Source of the DNA: an uncultured Acidaminococcus sp.
Lineage (GTDB): Bacteria; Bacillota_C; Negativicutes; Acidaminococcales; Acidaminococcaceae
Assembly (NCBI GenBank): GCA_900314165.1
Contig: OMUE01000110.1
Span: 1 to 63,480, forward strand
Reading direction: 5' to 3'
DNA: 63,480 nucleotides
Part shown: one piece after another, positions 42,873-51,689 of the stretch
Layout of the letters: every line of letters starts with the position of its first letter
Position numbering within the stretch: position 1 is the first letter of the stretch
Notes under the pieces: model-generated
Told to the model about the DNA's origin: nothing
The model's database searches: none
Seen by the model: the letters and a program-made list of their open reading frames with translations, nothing else
Made by a program: the position numbers and the translations under genes

Positions 42873-44216
42873 ATGAACGGAAAAACCCCTATTGTAACGC
42901 AAATGCAGGTGATTCCCGTTGCAGGCCATGATAGCATGCTCTTTAATGTGGGTGGTGCCCATGGTCCGTTTTTTACCAGGAATCTGGTGGTATTGCAAGA
43001 TAGTGCAGGTCACCAGGGTATCGGCGAAATCCATGGCGGTGACTTTACCTGCGAATGTCTGCAGGCTGTTATTCCCTTGGTTGTAGGGCAGGAAATCGGA
43101 AAATATCGCCATATTATGCAGAATATCCATAAAGCTGCCTCTGGCAAAGAAGCCGGGGATGGGGAAGGTATCCAGAATTATGACCTGAGCAAACTGAAAT
43201 TCGTGGTGAAGTCCGAATGGGCTATCGAATGTGCTCTGCTGGATCTGCTGGGTCAATACCTGGGCGTTCCCATGTGCGAACTGCTGGGGGAAGGCAAGCA
43301 GCGGGATAAGGTGGAAGTGTTGGGCTACCTGTTTTACGTAGGGGACAAGAGTAAAGCAGATCTGCCGTATCTGGATGAAAGCATCAGCGATGATCCTTGG
43401 TTCCGGATGCGTCGGGAAGAAATGCTGACGCCAGAGCAAGTAGTGGAACAGGCTCAGTGTCTCCATGAAAAATATGGATTCCGGAACTTTAAATTAAAGG
43501 GCGGCGTTCAGGCCGGTGAAACGGAAATGGAAACGGTCCAGGCTTTGAAAAATGCCTTCCCCAATGGTCGCATTAATATCGACCCTAACGGTGCCTGGAG
43601 CCTGGAAGAAGCTATTCGTCTGTGCAAGCCTATGGAAAAGGTGCTGACCTACATTGAAGATCCCTGCGGTCCTGAAGCAGGCTTCTCCGGCCGGGAAATC
43701 CTGTCCGAATTCAAGAATGCGGTCAACCTGCCGGTGGCTACGAACATGATTGCCGTAAACTGGCGGCAGTTCTACCATTCCACCATGCTGAAGGCTGTGG
43801 ATATCGTCCTGGCCGATCCTCACTTCTGGGGGTTTGGCGGCACCATCCGCATGGCCCAGATCCTGAACGATTGGGGTCTGACCTGGGGCAGCCACTCCAA
43901 TAACCACTTTGACATTACCCTGACGGCTTTTGCCCAGGTAGGGGCTGCAGCTCCCGGTCATCCGACCGCATTGGATACCCACTGGATCTGGCAGGACGGC
44001 CAGAACCTGCTGAAGGATGCACCGGAAATCCATGATGGCTATCTGGAAGTACCTACGAAACCGGGCCTTGGGGTAACTTTGGATATGGATAAGGTTATGG
44101 AGGCCAACAAGCTGTACAATCAGCTGCCGAACCATGATCGGGATGATGCGGAAGCCATGCAGTACCTGATTCCTGGTTGGAAGTTCGATAACAAGAAGCC
44201 CTGTCTTGTTAGATAA
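42873..44216 (+). CDS. Glucarate-dehydratase-family enolase-superfamily enzyme, copy 1
   Basis: 447-aa enzyme (E. coli GudD 446 aa). All catalytic elements are present: the K-X-K motif at Lys207/Lys209, metal ligands Asp237, Glu262 and Asn291 (IDPNG, IEDPCG, ATN), Asp315 (ADPHFW) and the His341 base in GSHSNNHFD. Numbers are shifted by about two from GudD. It should dehydrate D-glucarate and perhaps L-idarate to 5-keto-4-deoxyglucarate. Ribosome site AAGGAGG at 42861-42867. 14 bases upstream of tctB. Confidence 0.9.
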   Translation: MNGKTPIVTQMQVIPVAGHDSMLFNVGGAHGPFFTRNLVVLQDSAGHQGIGEIHGGDFTCECLQAVIPLVVGQEIGKYRHIMQNIHKAASGKEAGDGEGIQNYDLSKLKFVVKSEWAIECALLDLLGQYLGVPMCELLGEGKQRDKVEVLGYLFYVGDKSKADLPYLDESISDDPWFRMRREEMLTPEQVVEQAQCLHEKYGFRNFKLKGGVQAGETEMETVQALKNAFPNGRINIDPNGAWSLEEAIRLCKPMEKVLTYIEDPCGPEAGFSGREILSEFKNAVNLPVATNMIAVNWRQFYHSTMLKAVDIVLADPHFWGFGGTIRMAQILNDWGLTWGSHSNNHFDITLTAFAQVGAAAPGHPTALDTHWIWQDGQNLLKDAPEIHDGYLEVPTKPGLGVTLDMDKVMEANKLYNQLPNHDRDDAEAMQYLIPGWKFDNKKPCLVR

Positions 44217-44230
44217 GAAGGAGAGATACT

Positions 44231-44728
44231 ATGTTTTGGAAAAAATATGGTGACTATATCACCTCGGTATTCTTTATTGCCATCTCTATCTGGATGATCG
44301 TCATGGCTCAGGCACTGCCAAAATCCAAGATTATGAAATTGGGACCTGATTTCATGCCTACGATTATCGGCGTAATCACGCTGGTGTTAGCTGTCGTCCT
44401 GCTGATCAAGACCTTTCTTCAGAGAAAGGCTCGGGAAGCTATCCTGGCAAAGACAGAACCTGAAGATGTGGATTACAAGAAGATGCTGACCAGCCTGATT
44501 CTGATTCTCATCTACGTATTTATTCTGAAACCCGTAGGTTTCATTATTTCTACACTGGTTTATCTGTTGCCTCAGTTTGCAGCTCTGGCTCCAAGAGATA
44601 AAGTGACAAAGAAAAATATTATGGAATGGGCAATCCTGGATGTAGTGTTTACCCTGGTAGTATTTTTCTTGTTCCGGTATGGCTTTATGATCGTATTGCC
44701 TGCTGGTATCTTTACGATTATCCTGTAA
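44231..44728 (+). CDS. tctB: TctB small membrane subunit, second copy
   Basis: 165 aa, four hydrophobic helices with a charged loop in the middle (FLQRKAREAILAKTEPEDVD). Follows the dehydratase gene closely and precedes tctA by 21 bases. Its binding-protein partner is probably the tctC at 39310, on the other side of the LysR gene. Confidence 0.85.
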   Translation: MFWKKYGDYITSVFFIAISIWMIVMAQALPKSKIMKLGPDFMPTIIGVITLVLAVVLLIKTFLQRKAREAILAKTEPEDVDYKKMLTSLILILIYVFILKPVGFIISTLVYLLPQFAALAPRDKVTKKNIMEWAILDVVFTLVVFFLFRYGFMIVLPAGIFTIIL

Positions 44729-44749
44729 TCGGGAAAGGAGTTAGAAATC

Positions 44750-46261
44750 ATGAATGCATTTTCCCAATTATTTGCTGCGTTTATAAACGTCTGTGAACCG
44801 ATTTCTTTATTATTTATGGTTGCCGGCGTCATCATTGGTATTATCTTCGGGTCCATCCCCGGTCTGTCTGCGTCCATGGCCGTAGCCCTGATGCTGCCTC
44901 TGACCTTCAGCATGAAGGCTGTACTGGGCATGAACGTGCTGGTGGCTGTATATATCGGTGGTATCTCCGGCGGTCTGATTTCCGCCATCCTGCTGAATAT
45001 GCCCGGTACTGCATCCTCCATCGCCACCTGCTTCGACGGCCATCCTATGGCTATGAAAGGCCAGGCTGGCAAGGCTCTGAGTTATGGTATCGTATTCTCT
45101 TTCGTTGGTTCTGTATTCTCTTTCATCGTCTTGACCTTCTTTGCTCCCAAGCTGGCTGATATTGCCCTGAAATTCACGCCTGTAGAAAACTTCGGTATCT
45201 GCTTCTTTGCTCTGACCATGGTAGCCGTGCTTTCTTCCGGCAACCTGGTAAAAGGACTGTTGGCCGGTCTGTTCGGCCTGATGTTCACCCAGGTAGGCAT
45301 GAGCCCTATCGATGGTATCCAGCGGTTTACGTTTGGCAACGCTTCTATGATGGCAGGCTTCAACACCCTGACCACCCTGATCGGTATCTTCGCTATTTCT
45401 GAAATCCTCATTGCGGCAGAAGAAAAGCAGCATGGGGAAGCTCAGCTGATGCAGATGGAACCGACGAAGGGGTTGGGAATTACCTGGGCTGAATTTAAGT
45501 ACCAGATTCCCAATGCTATCCGTTCCGCCCTTATTGGTTTGGGCATCGGCATCCTGCCCGGCATTGGTGGTTCTACCTCCGGTATGCTCAGCTATGTAAC
45601 GGCTAAAAAAGCTTCCAAGTATCCTGAAAAGTTCGGCCAAGGCTGCCCTGACGGTGTTGTGGCTACGGAAACGGCTAACAACGCTACTATCGGTGGTGCC
45701 CTGATTCCTCTGCTGGTATTGGGTATCCCCGGCGACGGTGTAACGGCTATGATGCTGGGCGGCTTCCTGATTCACGGCCTGTCCGCCGGTCCTCTGCTGT
45801 TCGTCAAGAACGCCGACGTTGTGTATGGTATCTTCGCTGCCTGCATGGTCTGCATTACCATCATGCTGTTTGTAGAAACGGCCGGCATCCGGGTTTTCGT
45901 AAAACTGCTGAAGATTCCTAAATACATCCTGATGCCCTGCATTCTGGTACTGTGCTGCGTAGGTGCTTATGCTACGAATAACAGTATTTTCGACGTGCAG
46001 TCCACGCTGCTGTTCGGCGTCATCGGGTATCTGTACCACAAACTGGGTCTGCAGACCACACCGTTCGTACTGTGCTTCCTGGTAGGCGGCATGACGGAAA
46101 CGTACCTGCGCCGTGGTATCATGAGCTACAAGTCTTTCGGCGCTTTCTTTGCCCGTCCTATCTTTGATGTGTTCTTCTTTGTGGCAGTTGCCATTATGAT
46201 TTGGTCCATTATCAGTGAAAACCGGAAACATAAAGCTGCCCAAGAAGCTGCAACAAAATAA
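44750..46261 (+). CDS. tctA: TctA large membrane subunit, second copy
   Basis: 503-aa permease with about 11-12 helices and the TctA motifs GSIPGLSASMAVALMLPLTFS (near 35-55) and GILPGIGGSTSGMLSY (near 264-280). Clearly paralogous to the gene at 28774. It ends at a bidirectional terminator. Confidence 0.92.
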   Translation: MNAFSQLFAAFINVCEPISLLFMVAGVIIGIIFGSIPGLSASMAVALMLPLTFSMKAVLGMNVLVAVYIGGISGGLISAILLNMPGTASSIATCFDGHPMAMKGQAGKALSYGIVFSFVGSVFSFIVLTFFAPKLADIALKFTPVENFGICFFALTMVAVLSSGNLVKGLLAGLFGLMFTQVGMSPIDGIQRFTFGNASMMAGFNTLTTLIGIFAISEILIAAEEKQHGEAQLMQMEPTKGLGITWAEFKYQIPNAIRSALIGLGIGILPGIGGSTSGMLSYVTAKKASKYPEKFGQGCPDGVVATETANNATIGGALIPLLVLGIPGDGVTAMMLGGFLIHGLSAGPLLFVKNADVVYGIFAACMVCITIMLFVETAGIRVFVKLLKIPKYILMPCILVLCCVGAYATNNSIFDVQSTLLFGVIGYLYHKLGLQTTPFVLCFLVGGMTETYLRRGIMSYKSFGAFFARPIFDVFFFVAVAIMIWSIISENRKHKAAQEAATK

Positions 46262-46273
46262 AATCCTATAACC

Positions 46274-46311
46274 AAAAAACGAGTCGTACATTTTTGTACG
46301 ACTCGTTTTTT
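46274..46311. terminator. Bidirectional terminator between tctA and LysR
   Basis: 17-bp stem AAAAAACGAGTCGTACA / TGTACGACTCGTTTTTT with a TTTT loop; the LysR stop codon lies at its edge. Confidence 0.92.
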
Positions 46312-47254
46312 ATGCCTTCCTTCTGCTCATCAAGGGCGCTTTTTCGGCAAAATACTGGAGAATCAGTTCCTGGTAGTATTTCATGGGTTTGCTCTTATAT
46401 GTTCCCTTTTTGTAAACAACGCATAATTCCCAGAACGGATCCCCGGGAATCCGGTAATAGGCAATCTTGTCCTGGAATTTATAGTAGGCGGAGGCGACGA
46501 CGGTAGCTACCATGTTGTTCTTCACCATGTTCAGCAGGGCCCGGATGCTGCCGGACTCCAGCAGTAGGCTGGGGGAAAATTTGTTGGCCTTGAAGCTTTC
46601 GTCTATGATCTTGCGCATGGTGGACTTTTCCTGGACGAGGACGAAGGGCAGCTCTTTGCACTTCTGCAGTTCCATATAGGGAAGGTCTTCTATATAGGTG
46701 CCGGGAGGGGCAGCATTGGAAGCCAGAGGATTCTCTCTGGGCAGGGCCAGCAGCATGGATTCGTTGCGGATGTGGAAGTATTCCAGCTCCGGCAGCCGGT
46801 ACTTGGGGTTCAGGGTGATGATGCCCATGTCCGAATAGCCTTTTACTACCTGATGGACCTGATCCGACACATACATTTCGTGGGGCTTCAAGGTCATGCC
46901 GGGGAATTTCTTGTGAAACGTAGGGTAGGTGGCGATGAGCATGTCGATGCCCCGTTCCCGGGAAAACGTCATGTTCAGGTCCCCCAAATTATTTTTGGCC
47001 AGGTCCTGGATGATGTTATAAGCTTCCTGCTTTTCCTGCAGCATGTGCTTGCCATACTTCACGTACACTTCTCCGGCTTTCGTCAGGGTCATATCGTGCT
47101 TGTGCCGGTAAAACAGCTTGATGCCCAGGCCGGATTCCAGCTTCAGCAGCTGTTGGTTCAGGGCGGACTGGGTGATGTACAGTTGCTCTGCGGCCTTTGT
47201 GATGCTGCCGGTTTCCGCAATCTTCACAATGTATTCTATCTGTTTCAGATCCAT
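46310..47254 (-). CDS. LysR-family regulator
   Basis: 314 aa; HTH ITKAAEQLYITQSALNQQLLKLE at residues 18-40, very like the one at 38087. Ribosome site AAGGAG precedes ATG 47254. Unlike the other LysR genes it is not divergent from an adjacent operon: the gene upstream on the same strand is the phosphatase. Its target is unclear; the neighbouring tctA operon or the later gudD-like gene are candidates. Confidence 0.9.
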   Translation of the reverse strand: MDLKQIEYIVKIAETGSITKAAEQLYITQSALNQQLLKLESGLGIKLFYRHKHDMTLTKAGEVYVKYGKHMLQEKQEAYNIIQDLAKNNLGDLNMTFSRERGIDMLIATYPTFHKKFPGMTLKPHEMYVSDQVHQVVKGYSDMGIITLNPKYRLPELEYFHIRNESMLLALPRENPLASNAAPPGTYIEDLPYMELQKCKELPFVLVQEKSTMRKIIDESFKANKFSPSLLLESGSIRALLNMVKNNMVATVVASAYYKFQDKIAYYRIPGDPFWELCVVYKKGTYKSKPMKYYQELILQYFAEKAPLMSRRKA

Positions 47255-47551
47255 GGCGGACTCCTTAGAACTTAGAAAAAATAAGGGGATAGATACAATA
47301 AGATAACTTTATTTTAGCATAAATTTGAGCGGGCTACAGAACTTTTGCATATAAACACCTAAACTTTAATTTGCAACCGTAGGGGCAGCACCAGACTTTT
47401 GCACTACAAGAGGGTAAGGCAAAATGTCGCCTGTGCCGCCCGCCAGGCACGGTCTCCACTGGCGATATTTTCAACCTTGATCATTTATAGCTTGTTGAAA
47501 AATCTTGTGGAGCCCCTACGAATTAGTAATGTCAAGGCTAATTCCTAATCC
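47255..47551. other. Gene-free stretch of about 300 bases with a family B-like element
   Basis: AT-rich at first (LysR promoter side), then a diverged family B element (47377-47528), then TAATCCCTAA-type units (47528-47573) at the end of the phosphatase gene. No gene. Confidence 0.55.
47377..47528. repeat. Family B-like element, diverged and longer
   Basis: It starts CCGTAGGGGC and ends GCCCCTACGAATTAGT, but the 120 bases between are unlike the other copies except for short GCCGCCCGCC-type pieces. The inverted ends are conserved. Confidence 0.65.
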
Positions 47552-48334
47552 CTAACCTCTAATCCCTATACTCCTGATTTTTCCTAAAATCTCCCCATTC
47601 ACCAACCCGTTTCCGGCTACGATATCGTCGTTACTGATGATCTTAGGTGGCTGGCCGGCGTAATCGGTGACTTGACCTCCGGCTTCCTGGACCAGGAGGA
47701 TACCGGCGGCCATATCCCAGGGCTTCAGGTTCCGCTCAAAATAGATGTCCATGCGGCCGGCGGCTACGTAGGCCAGGTCCAGGCAGGCACTGCCGCAGCG
47801 GCGGATGTCCAGGCAGCTTTGAAAAACATCCTTAAAGAGAAGGAAGTTGCTGTCCGTATATTCCCGGTCGTAGGGAGAGGTGCCGATGGCCACCAAAGAG
47901 TCTGCCAGAGTCTCCGTAGAAGTCACGTGGATGGGGTGGCCGTTGAGCCAGGCCCCCTGGCCACGGACGGCGTGGAACAGTTCCTTTGTAAAGGGGTTAT
48001 AGACGATGCCTGTCCGGAGCGTTCCCTGGTCATAATAAGCCAGGCCGATGGCGCTGAGACCCATATGGCGAATGTAGTTCTGGGTGCCGTCTATAGGGTC
48101 CAGAATCCAATAGGCTTTGTCCGGATCTACCTGGCCGTTATCCTGCTCTTCAGCTAACAGGGTTACCTGAGGATTGATAGCCTGCAGGCCCTTCCGGATG
48201 TATTCTTGGACGGCCACGTCCATCTGGGTCACAAAATTAGCCCGGCCTTTTGCAGTGACATGCAGGTCGTCATCGTGACTGGTCATCAGTTCCCCGGCCT
48301 TTTTCACAAGCTCTATCATTTGCTGTTCATACAT
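47552..48334 (-). CDS. Inositol-monophosphatase-family phosphatase
   Basis: 260-aa Mg-dependent phosphatase. Metal-site motifs are AEEQ (Glu62/Glu63), DPIDGT (79-84) and WDMAAG in the C-terminal third. Start 48334 with GAGGT upstream; the longer frame to 48454 runs into the promoter region. Likely hydrolyses inositol phosphate or a related sugar phosphate. No functional link with its neighbours is evident. Confidence 0.88.
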   Translation of the reverse strand: MYEQQMIELVKKAGELMTSHDDDLHVTAKGRANFVTQMDVAVQEYIRKGLQAINPQVTLLAEEQDNGQVDPDKAYWILDPIDGTQNYIRHMGLSAIGLAYYDQGTLRTGIVYNPFTKELFHAVRGQGAWLNGHPIHVTSTETLADSLVAIGTSPYDREYTDSNFLLFKDVFQSCLDIRRCGSACLDLAYVAAGRMDIYFERNLKPWDMAAGILLVQEAGGQVTDYAGQPPKIISNDDIVAGNGLVNGEILGKIRSIGIRG

Positions 48335-48459
48335 GGTGTGTACCTCGCAATTAAGTGATGTAGGTAATTTAAGTATAACCGTTTGAGAGGGGAATGGGTA
48401 TAGGAAAAGTAGGACGGACGACAGCCGATATACGACGGACGAAAGAGGAACCACTGCGC

Positions 48460-48690
48460 GTGGAATCAGTCCGCCCCCGCACAGTGCGAGGGCGGACAGG
48501 GTGTTGCCCGGCGGGCTGTCGCCCCCGTAGGGATCTTGTCATCCCCGTAGGGGAGGAGGACCGTCTGCAAAAACAAGTTAGTTCAAGGCAGATGGTGGTG
48601 GGGCTGGGCGGAGCCCTTTACAAAGATGGCGAGGGGGCAGCGCAGCGCGCACTCACATCTAACGTCTACCATCTAACGTCTACTTTTAAA
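48460..48690. repeat. Composite GC-rich repeat, reversed relative of 15337-15470
   Basis: GTCCGCCC and GGGCGGAC frame the start; CCCCGTAGGG units, GGTGGTGGGGCTGG and GGCGAGGGGGCAGCGCAGCG follow, the last being the reverse complement of the start of the 15337 block. It ends with tandem CATCTAACGTCTAC units (48652-48685). Confidence 0.65.
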
Positions 48691-48727
48691 CTAAGCTTTT
48701 CTAAGTTAAACTCTAAAATATAAGAAT

Positions 48728-48756
48728 TTGCCTTATAGCTTTCAGACAATTACAAT
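48728..48756 (+). promoter_or_regulatory. Promoter of gudD copy 2 operon
   Basis: TTGCCT (48728-48733) and TACAAT (48751-48756) with a 17-base spacer, giving a leader of about 95 bases. Confidence 0.6.
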
Positions 48757-48780
48757 AAAGGTGTCAAAACAAGAGAGGGG

Positions 48781-48808
48781 CATTCCAAGAGGTTAGAAAC
48801 CTGGAATG
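48781..48808 (+). promoter_or_regulatory. Leader hairpin before gudD copy 2
   Basis: CATTCC (48781-48786) pairs with GGAATG (48803-48808) and AGGTT with AACCT inside, loop AGA. Placed near the expected 5' end, it may protect the mRNA or act in control. Confidence 0.5.
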
Positions 48809-48855
48809 AACCCAAGCGAAATCCTAAAAGGTTGACAAAACAAGGAGGAAACACA

Positions 48856-50184
48856 ATGACACCCGTAATCACAAAGATGGAAGTTTACCCGGTAGCCGGC
48901 AAAGACAGCATGTTGTTGAACCTGAGCGGCGGCCACGCTCCCTACTTTACGAGAAATATCGTAATCCTGACTGACTCCGAAGGTAACACCGGTGTAGGCG
49001 AAGTCCCCGGCGGCCCGAAGATCACCAAGGCTCTGGAAGATGTCAAAGACATTGTCATCGGCAAGAAGGTTTCCGATTATCGGAACATCCTGCTGGCAGT
49101 AAAGGCTTTTCTGGATAAGAGCGGCGAAGAAGACGTCCGCGGCAACCAGACCTTCGATCTGCGTACCGGCGTCCATGTCATGACCGCCATCGAAGCTCCC
49201 TGCCTGGACCTGCTGGGCAAATTCCTGGATATGCCTGTGTGCCGCCTGCTGGGCGAAGGCCAACAGCGTGATTTCGTCCGCTTCCTGGGCTACCTGTTCT
49301 TTGTAGGTGACCGGAACAAGACGGATCTGCCCTATGATTCCGAAGCAGATTCCGAGTGCGAATGGTACCGTCTCCGCAACGAAGAAGCTCTGGATGCAGA
49401 ACATGTAGTAGCTCTGTGCAAAGCTGCGAAAGATAAATACGGCTTCAAAGACTTCAAACTGAAGGGCGGCGTTCTGAAGGGCGACGAAGAAATGAAAGTC
49501 ATCAAAGCCATGAAGAAAGCCTTCCCGGATGCCCGCATGGACCTGGATCCTAACGGTGCCTGGCTGCTGAAAGATGCTGTGAAATACGTGTCCGACATGC
49601 ACGGCATCCTGACCTATTGTGAAGATCCCTGCGGTGCTGAAGGTGCTTACTCCGGCCGTGAAATCATGAGCGAATTCCGTCGTCAGACCGGTTTCCCCAC
49701 CGCTACGAACATGATCGCTACGGACTGGCGCCAAGTAGGCCACTCCCTGGAATCCCAGGCAGTAGACATTATCCTGGCCGATCCTCACTTCTGGACCATG
49801 AACGGTTCTGTACGGGTTGCTCAAATGTGCCATGAATTCGGCTACACTTGGGGCAGCCACTCCAACAACCACTTCGACATCTCCCTGGCTATGTGCGTAC
49901 AGGTAGGCGCAGCCGTACCTGGTCAATACAATGCCCTGGATACGCACTGGATCTGGCAGGAAGGCCGCGAACGCCTGACGAAGGAACCTATGCAGATCGT
50001 AGACGGCGGTATCAAAGTTCCTGATAAACCCGGTCTGGGCGTAGAAATCGATATGGACCAAGTCCTGAAGGCTAACAAAGTGTACCAGGAACACTGCCTG
50101 GGCGCTAGAAACGATGCTATCACCATGCAATATCTGATCCCCGGTTGGAAGTTCGACAGCAAGTCCCCTTGCCTGGTTCGTTAA
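48856..50184 (+). CDS. Glucarate-dehydratase-family enolase-superfamily enzyme, copy 2
   Basis: 442-aa enzyme with the full catalytic set: Lys201/Lys203 in FKLKGG, Asp231, Glu256, Asn285, Asp309 and His335 in [12 protein letters not shown] 48856 has AAGGAGG 7 bases upstream; the frame could open at 48832 but that start lacks a site. It is paralogous to the copy at 42873, but its neighbours are a GntP permease and a hydroxyacid dehydrogenase, so it may act on a different aldarate. Strong GCT/GGC/CTG codon preference suggests high expression. Confidence 0.9.
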   Translation: MTPVITKMEVYPVAGKDSMLLNLSGGHAPYFTRNIVILTDSEGNTGVGEVPGGPKITKALEDVKDIVIGKKVSDYRNILLAVKAFLDKSGEEDVRGNQTFDLRTGVHVMTAIEAPCLDLLGKFLDMPVCRLLGEGQQRDFVRFLGYLFFVGDRNKTDLPYDSEADSECEWYRLRNEEALDAEHVVALCKAAKDKYGFKDFKLKGGVLKGDEEMKVIKAMKKAFPDARMDLDPNGAWLLKDAVKYVSDMHGILTYCEDPCGAEGAYSGREIMSEFRRQTGFPTATNMIATDWRQVGHSLESQAVDIILADPHFWTMNGSVRVAQMCHEFGYTWGSHSNNHFDISLAMCVQVGAAVPGQYNALDTHWIWQEGRERLTKEPMQIVDGGIKVPDKPGLGVEIDMDQVLKANKVYQEHCLGARNDAITMQYLIPGWKFDSKSPCLVR

Positions 50185-50219
50185 TTCCATCAACAAATCA
50201 AGTAAGGAGTAAATAGAAA

Positions 50220-51635
50220 ATGGAAGAATCAACAAGAATGCTGCTAGGCCTTGGCCTGGGTATCCTGGTCATGATCATCCTCGTAGCGAAGACGAAGGTA
50301 CACACCTTCATCGCTATGATCATCGCCTCCCTGATCACCGGCATTATCGGTGGCATGCCCATCCTGACTGTGAAGGCAGCGGGCAAGACTACTGTGGGCG
50401 TTATCAATGCTATGACCACCGGCTTTGGCAACACCCTGTCCACCACCGGTATCATCATCGGCCTGGGCGTCATGATGGGTGCCATCCTGGAAAAATCCGG
50501 GGCTGCTGAAAAGATGGCTACCAGCTTCATCAAACTGGTAGGTAAAGGCAATGAAGAATGGGCCCTGGGCGTAACGGGCTGGGTCGTATCCATTCCCGTA
50601 TTCGCCGACTCTGCTGTAGTCATGCTGACCCCTCTGTGCAAAGCTATTTCTAAAGTAACGGGTAAATCCGTCATCGGCCTGGGGTTGTCCCTGGCCTGCG
50701 GCCTCCAGCTGACCCACGTGCTGGTGCCTCCTACCCCTGGTCCCCTGACAGCAGCGGGTATGCTGGGCATCGATGTCGGCCAAATGATCGCCGGCGGTGC
50801 CATCCTGTCCATCCCCATGCTATTGGTCATCGTTCCCTACTGCAAATGGATCGGCAAGAGAATTTACCAGGTCGTTAACGAAGACGATGAATTCGTCCGT
50901 CCGGATGCCGGTGAACAAGTAAAGCTGGCTTCTACGGACCTGCTGGATAAATTCCTGAACCGTACTGACCTGCCGGGTCTGTGGATCTCCATGGCTCCTA
51001 TCGTAGTGCCCCTGATTCTCATCCTGAGCAAAACCGTCATCGATTTTACCGGTGCTATTCCCAAATCTGCCAGCGTTTATCAATTCGTTGCCCTGTTCGG
51101 CACTCCTATCATTGCTCTGATGATTGGCCTGTTGATCGCTATCTACGGCCTGGTCCCTGACAGAGACACGAAAGAAGTGCTCCGGATGATGGAAGATGGC
51201 ATTAAAGACTCCGGCCTGATCATGCTGATCACTGGCGTAGGTGGTTCTCTGGGTTATGTAGTGCGGATGTCCGGTATTGGCAACGTACTGGGCCAAATGG
51301 TTGTAAGCTGGCCCATTCCTGTAGTATTCATCCCGTTCGCCATCGCAGCCCTCATGCGGATCTGCCTGGGCTCCGCAACGGTGGCAATCGTAACCTCCGC
51401 TTCTCTGACCATGCCTCTGATGAGCCAGCTGACTATTTCTCCGCTGCTCATGGCTCTTTCCTGCTGCATCGGCGCTATCTCCTTTGGGTACTTTACGGAC
51501 TCCGGCTTCTGGGTCTGGAACGGTATGTTCGGTGTCCATGACCTGAAAGAACAGCTGGCCTGCAAGACCGCCGTATCCATGATCATGGCTGCTGTAGGTA
51601 TGATCGAACTGCTGGTAGCTCAATTCTTCATCTGA
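50220..51635 (+). CDS. GntP-family gluconate/sugar-acid:H+ symporter
   Basis: 471-aa membrane protein with about 12-14 helices. Family segments include GVMMGAILEKSGAAEKMA and the strongly conserved THVLVPPTPGPLTAAGMLG (about residues 162-180). It imports aldonates or related hydroxyacids and would feed the GudD-like enzyme encoded 35 bases upstream. Confidence 0.9.
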   Translation: MEESTRMLLGLGLGILVMIILVAKTKVHTFIAMIIASLITGIIGGMPILTVKAAGKTTVGVINAMTTGFGNTLSTTGIIIGLGVMMGAILEKSGAAEKMATSFIKLVGKGNEEWALGVTGWVVSIPVFADSAVVMLTPLCKAISKVTGKSVIGLGLSLACGLQLTHVLVPPTPGPLTAAGMLGIDVGQMIAGGAILSIPMLLVIVPYCKWIGKRIYQVVNEDDEFVRPDAGEQVKLASTDLLDKFLNRTDLPGLWISMAPIVVPLILILSKTVIDFTGAIPKSASVYQFVALFGTPIIALMIGLLIAIYGLVPDRDTKEVLRMMEDGIKDSGLIMLITGVGGSLGYVVRMSGIGNVLGQMVVSWPIPVVFIPFAIAALMRICLGSATVAIVTSASLTMPLMSQLTISPLLMALSCCIGAISFGYFTDSGFWVWNGMFGVHDLKEQLACKTAVSMIMAAVGMIELLVAQFFI

Positions 51636-51689
51636 TAGTTTCGCAAAGTTTGTATATCTGTAAATTGGATTTTAGTGAGGAGGAATCAT

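Larger units (their letters stand above)
48335..48855. other. Gene-free stretch of 520 bases: repeat block, promoter and leader of gudD copy 2
   Basis: 48460-48690 is a composite GC-rich repeat. A promoter follows at 48728-48756 and a leader hairpin at 48781-48808. AAGGAGG at 48842-48848 is the gudD ribosome site. No gene is seen. Confidence 0.65.
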
